Positions 60,980 through 64,000 of a stretch of DNA of 64,000 nucleotides are shown here, one piece after another. Source of the DNA: Paludibacteraceae bacterium. GTDB lineage: Bacteria; Bacteroidota; Bacteroidia; Bacteroidales; Paludibacteraceae. The stretch is taken from positions 94,975-158,974 of the forward strand of contig JAFUUZ010000054.1 in NCBI GenBank assembly GCA_017471285.1, in the 5' to 3' direction. Made by a program: the position numbers and the translations under genes. The notes under the pieces are model-generated. The model was not told where the DNA came from. It saw nothing but the letters and a program-made list of their open reading frames with translations, and did not search any database. Every line of letters starts with the position of its first letter. Within the stretch, counting starts at the first letter, position 1.

Positions 60980-60999
60980 AAAAAAAAAACTATACAATT

Positions 61000-61368
61000 A
61001 TGAAAAAATATCTGTTATTATTTGTCTGTATTCTCTGTTCTGTACTCTGTGCTCCCCTTTCGGCTAAGCAGAACAAACAGGTAGTCGTTCTTTCCTGCAA
61101 CATCCATTGCCAGGGCTGTATCGACAAGATCATGAAGAATATTGCTTTCGAGAAAGGCGTGAAAGACATCGCCTGTGATCTTGATACCAAGACGGTCACG
61201 GTCACGTACGACGCTAACAAAACGGACGTGCCGGCGCTCCTCGAAGCATTCAAGAAGATCAACAAACCCGCTACGGTAAAAGAAACGGAGCAGAAACAGA
61301 AAGAAACAGCGGCCGGAAAGCCGGAAGTTGTCACAGACGCTGACACAGGCGCCTCCACTCCTTATTAA
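61000..61368 (+). CDS. Periplasmic heavy-metal-associated (HMA) domain protein
   Basis: 122 residues. Signal peptide MKKYLLLFVCILCSVLCAPLSA, encoded in part by TCTGTATTCTCTGTTCTGTA-like repeats as in the TPR gene at 36926. An HMA domain (about 27-95) follows with VVVLSCNIHCQGCIDKIMKNIAFEKGVKDIACDL. The metal site is Cys37-x2-Cys40 with an extra Cys33, so CxxxCxxC. The tail is charged (VKETEQKQKETAAGK). Likely a secreted or periplasmic metal chaperone or sensor; copper and similar ions are usual ligands, but the nearby feoB could point to iron. Terminator at 61403. Confidence 0.85.
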   Translation: MKKYLLLFVCILCSVLCAPLSAKQNKQVVVLSCNIHCQGCIDKIMKNIAFEKGVKDIACDLDTKTVTVTYDANKTDVPALLEAFKKINKPATVKETEQKQKETAAGKPEVVTDADTGASTPY

Positions 61369-61402
61369 ATCACGCGCATACGCCTACGCGCATGCGCAAA
61401 AC

Positions 61403-61438
61403 AAAAAATAGACGCCCGTATGGACGTCTATTTTTTTT
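61403..61438. terminator. Bidirectional terminator
   Basis: AGACGCCC / GGACGTCT stem with one mismatch, A-run before and T8 after, between the HMA gene and gapA. Confidence 0.88.
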
Positions 61439-61442
61439 CCAG

Positions 61443-61476
61443 ACCCCTAGAACTCTAGGATACTAGTCCCCTAGTA
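61443..61476. repeat. CTAG short tandem repeat
   Basis: CCCTAGAACT, CTAGGATA, CTAGTCCC, CTAGTA directly after the gapA stop. Confidence 0.85.
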
Positions 61477-62544
61477 TTACTTGAGCTCTGCGAGGTATTT
61501 GATAGTACGTACCATCTGGCTGGTGTAGCTGTTCTCGTTGTCGTACCAGCTTACAACCTGTACCTGATAGGTGTCCTCGTCGATTTTGGCTACCATGGTC
61601 TGGGTAGCATCGAAGAGAGAACCGAACTTCATACCGATTACATCGCTCGATACGATCTCATCCTCGGTGTAACCGAAGGACTCGGTCTGAGCAGCCTTCA
61701 TAGCGGCATTGATACCCTCTTTGGTGATGTCTTTACCCTTAACAACGGCTACCAGGATAGTGGTAGAACCGGTAGGAGTCGGTTCGCGCTGTGCGGAACC
61801 GATCAGTTTGCCGTTCAGCTCAGGAATAACGAGACCGATAGCCTTAGCTGCACCGGTGCTGTTCGGAACGATGTTCTGCGCACCCGCACGGCTACGACGG
61901 AGGTCACCCTTGCGTTGCGGACCGTCGAGAATCATCTGGTCGCCGGTATAAGCGTGGATGGTGCTCATAATACCGCTCTGGATAGGAGCGTATTTGTGAA
62001 GCGCTGCTGCCATAGGAGCCAAGCAGTTGGTCGTACAAGAAGCTGCGGAGATAACTTTGTCTGCCGGAGTCAGGGTCTTGTGGTTTACGTTGTAAACGAT
62101 GGTAGGAAGGTCGTTACCTGCAGGAGCAGAGATAACTACTTTCTTTGCGCCGGCCTGGATATGAGCCTCTGCTTTAGCTTTGGAGGTATAGAATCCGGTG
62201 CACTCGAGTACTACATCGATGCCCAGCTCGCCCCAAGGCAGCTCAGCTGCGTTCGGCTTAGCGTAGATAGTGATCTCCTTGCCGTCAACAGTGATCGAAC
62301 CAGGAGTAACAACGGTCTTACCGTCCTCTGCGAGAACAGCATCCTTGTAACTTACAGTGTGCTTGCCCTCACCGAACTTACCTGCGAAACCACCCTGTGC
62401 GGTATCGTATTTCAGAAGGTGAGCCAACATTTTCGGGCTGGTCAGGTCGTTGATAGCAACAACCTCATAGCCCTCTGCCTCAAACATCTGACGGAATGCC
62501 AGACGACCAATGCGGCCGAAGCCGTTAATAGCTACTTTTGTCAT
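61477..62544 (-). CDS. gapA: Glyceraldehyde-3-phosphate dehydrogenase
   Basis: 355 residues. NAD fold [14 protein letters not shown], Asp33 (AINDLTS) as in NAD-preferring enzymes, catalytic Cys170 in SCTTNCLAP, phosphate-site residues in [10 protein letters not shown] and the C-terminal [14 protein letters not shown]. About 20 residues longer than E. coli GapA, with extra around [13 protein letters not shown] and the end. Glycolysis and gluconeogenesis. Single-gene unit with its own promoter at 62608-62638. Confidence 0.96.
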   Translation of the reverse strand: MTKVAINGFGRIGRLAFRQMFEAEGYEVVAINDLTSPKMLAHLLKYDTAQGGFAGKFGEGKHTVSYKDAVLAEDGKTVVTPGSITVDGKEITIYAKPNAAELPWGELGIDVVLECTGFYTSKAKAEAHIQAGAKKVVISAPAGNDLPTIVYNVNHKTLTPADKVISAASCTTNCLAPMAAALHKYAPIQSGIMSTIHAYTGDQMILDGPQRKGDLRRSRAGAQNIVPNSTGAAKAIGLVIPELNGKLIGSAQREPTPTGSTTILVAVVKGKDITKEGINAAMKAAQTESFGYTEDEIVSSDVIGMKFGSLFDATQTMVAKIDEDTYQVQVVSWYDNENSYTSQMVRTIKYLAELK

Positions 62545-62607
62545 AGTTGTAGAATAATTTAAATTATTTGTGTATTAATTGTGTTAGCCTGTTTCGCTTT
62601 TGCTCTG

Positions 62608-62638
62608 CAAAAGTACTGCTTTTTTGTTGTTTGTGCAA
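62608..62638 (-). promoter_or_regulatory. Bacteroidetes promoter for gapA
   Basis: Minus strand: TTG (62638-62636), 20 bp with AAAAAAGCAG, TACTTTTG (62615-62608). Confidence 0.87.
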
Positions 62639-62697
62639 ATAAATCGTCCAAAAATCTTGTTTTTGTTATTTCTGTTTGTCAAAAAGCCCCTTTGCGG

Positions 62698-63111
62698 CTA
62701 CTTGCGGCCGAAGTCTGCAGGAATCTCGCCCCAGGCTTTGGTATCCCATTTGTAGATGGGTGTCGTCCATGTGTTGTCGTGCAGCCACATCTCGGCTTTG
62801 CGTACCATCAGAAACAGGTCCTGGTTGGATGCGTTCCATTCTATCTTGGTCTTGCAACGCTTCTGGCGGACCCATGCCAGCGCGGTCACGCTATCCGTAT
62901 AGATCACCCAGTTCAAGTTGTATTTCTTGATATACGCCAGACCGAGTACAAGCGCAAGAAACTCTCCGATGTTGTTCGTCCCTTGTACAAAAGGTCCCCG
63001 ATGGAACACTTCTGTACCGGTATCCGCGATAACCCCGCGGAACTCCATTACTCCGGGATTTCCGGAACAGGCAGCATCTACCGCCAACGCGGGTAATATA
63101 GGCTTACTCAT
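62698..63111 (-). CDS. Ribonuclease HI family protein
   Basis: 137 residues from ATG 63111, which overlaps the stop of the upstream gene (ATGAGTAA); a TTG 6 nt earlier is less likely. Catalytic acids in the usual order: Asp12 (LAVDAACSGNPG), Glu50 (GTNNIGEFLALV), Asp73 (VIYTDSVTA) and Asp133 (GEIPADFGRK). It removes RNA from RNA-DNA hybrids. Shorter than E. coli RnhA (155), lacking the basic protrusion in part. Confidence 0.9.
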   Translation of the reverse strand: MSKPILPALAVDAACSGNPGVMEFRGVIADTGTEVFHRGPFVQGTNNIGEFLALVLGLAYIKKYNLNWVIYTDSVTALAWVRQKRCKTKIEWNASNQDLFLMVRKAEMWLHDNTWTTPIYKWDTKAWGEIPADFGRK

Positions 63112-64000
63112 AAACAATGATTTTGCGGGTTTGGATGTGGTCTACCTCTATCGTCTGGACGATTTGCACGTGTGGTCCGACTCGGTATGTGCGGATCACT
63201 TGTGCAGGAGCGGTAGTAGGAGCAGCATCAGCGCTACGCGGCACGTCGTCAAACACCATCGGACAAGTATATAGTGTCTTGCCGTCGGAGGTCGTCAAGC
63301 GGCAGTAGAAGAGGGTGGGCTCACCGCTCATGCCCTCAGGACGATAGAGGTATTGCTGATTCTCGTTCGCTATTGCCGTGCCGTCTGCATACCATTGATA
63401 GTCGGTATATAAGTGGTCATGGTTGTCAATAAAGAGAACATCCGTCCATTTGCTGTACATCTGTCCCGAGAGAGCGATAGTGAAGCGGAAAGAGGCGGTC
63501 GTCTCGCATTGACCTTCCCCGGCGGTTATGTTCGCCGTATATTCACCGCTCTCCATCGTCGTAGGCGTGAATACGATGTCTGTACCGTCCGCAATACCGG
63601 CATAGTGAACGCCGTCTAACTCGATGTCGTAGCTGTCCGGTGCGCCGTGTGTCACGGTAATAGGTATGCGTACCTCGCCCGCGTTGTCGCATGTCATTGC
63701 AACAGTACCGATAGAGATCCGGGGAGTGGCATTGACGGTGAGCAGAAGCGTGTCATAGACATTGGCAGGATTCGTGATTGTATCTATACCCACAGGGCGG
63801 CTGTAGGTCATGCCTTTCCATGTATAGGTCTCTCCCTCGCAGATAGTAGCTTCGTCTTTGTCGCAGCTGATACGTGTAGGCGGCGTGAGAGCGTCGGTGC
63901 TTTGGATGGCGCAGGTGGGAGCGTCCGTATAAACGACCGTGATATACTGTGCCGCGCCACCTATGTTATGGAGCGTCAGCGTTGTTGTGGTCGTCGTTCC
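63104..64000 (-). CDS. C-terminal part of a large secreted protein, 5' end outside window
   Basis: The frame is open to the right edge; the first in-frame Met at 63811 is not the start, since upstream codons continue a normal secreted-protein sequence (AAQYITVVYTDAPTC, SCDKDEATICEGETYTWKG). The visible 298 residues include PKD/Ig-like repeats with ICEGETYTW and a module KWTDVLFIDNHDHLYTDYQWYADGTAI that matches the WNDVL module near the C-termini of the proteins ending at 12901 and 16212. It ends TRKIIVYE, with a short tail rather than a full sorting domain. Overlaps the RNase HI start by 8 nt, so the two genes are coupled. Confidence 0.78.
   Translation of the reverse strand, partial: GTTTTTTLTLHNIGGAAQYITVVYTDAPTCAIQSTDALTPPTRISCDKDEATICEGETYTWKGMTYSRPVGIDTITNPANVYDTLLLTVNATPRISIGTVAMTCDNAGEVRIPITVTHGAPDSYDIELDGVHYAGIADGTDIVFTPTTMESGEYTANITAGEGQCETTASFRFTIALSGQMYSKWTDVLFIDNHDHLYTDYQWYADGTAIANENQQYLYRPEGMSGEPTLFYCRLTTSDGKTLYTCPMVFDDVPRSADAAPTTAPAQVIRTYRVGPHVQIVQTIEVDHIQTRKIIVYE

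Overview
The window is about 64 kb of a Bacteroidales genome. Evidence: repeated promoters of the Bacteroidetes type (TTG, 20 bp, then TAnnTTTG), mostly without strong Shine-Dalgarno sites; giant secreted proteins with cleaved-adhesin, Fn3 and InlB-type repeats; outer-membrane barrels; a GT3-type glycogen synthase; a GH105 lipoprotein; and a small four-helix-bundle suffix protein. Genus cannot be fixed from sequence alone. I saw no rRNA, tRNA, CRISPR array, transposase or phage gene.

Layout. 0-17.7 kb: cell-surface block with a partial Fn3/adhesin protein, a barrel protein, a Lys/Ala-rich OmpA protein, two tandem paralogous secreted proteins and a convergent DUF4421-like barrel. 17.7-19.5 kb: AT-rich island with an MqsR/MqsA-like toxin-antitoxin pair. 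19.5-30.5 kb: a 3297-residue InlB-repeat protein, a small membrane-anchored protein and a four-helix-bundle protein. 30.5-42 kb (minus): GH105 lipoprotein, an outer-membrane barrel/TPR pair, and the polyamine transporter potABCD with a PotC that carries an extra N-terminal domain. 42-44.1 kb: DUF4160 remnant with DUF2442, a rod-like structured RNA and a small membrane protein. 44.4-50.2 kb: operon of a pRiA4b ORF-3-like protein, miaA, a PKD lipoprotein, glycogen synthase and a C69 dipeptidase with a frameshift at its signal peptide. 50.2-54.1 kb: barrel protein, MATE exporter, PepD. 54.2-59 kb: TPR/AraC sensor-regulator, Ig-like secreted protein, 45-residue peptide gene. 59.3-64 kb: FeoB with a degenerate G domain, HMA-domain protein, gapA, RNase HI, and the C-terminal end of another large secreted protein.

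The most unusual signal is not a gene. Two kinds of tiny repeat are scattered through spacers and, in frame, through conserved enzymes: (1) perfect mini-hairpins, nearly always with a 3-nt loop, joined by a locus-specific constant word (a strict 21-bp array in the DUF4421 gene; a GGTCTGTCA array inside pepD; others in glycogen synthase and spacers); and (2) locus-specific short tandem repeats of about 7-15 bp (CTAG-rich, TACAAAGT, TTCGACT, TTGAGAA, CTGAACA, AAATGGT types) at gene ends, signal-peptide codons and inside enzymes. I know of no named family that covers both; that is a statement of my knowledge, not of a search.
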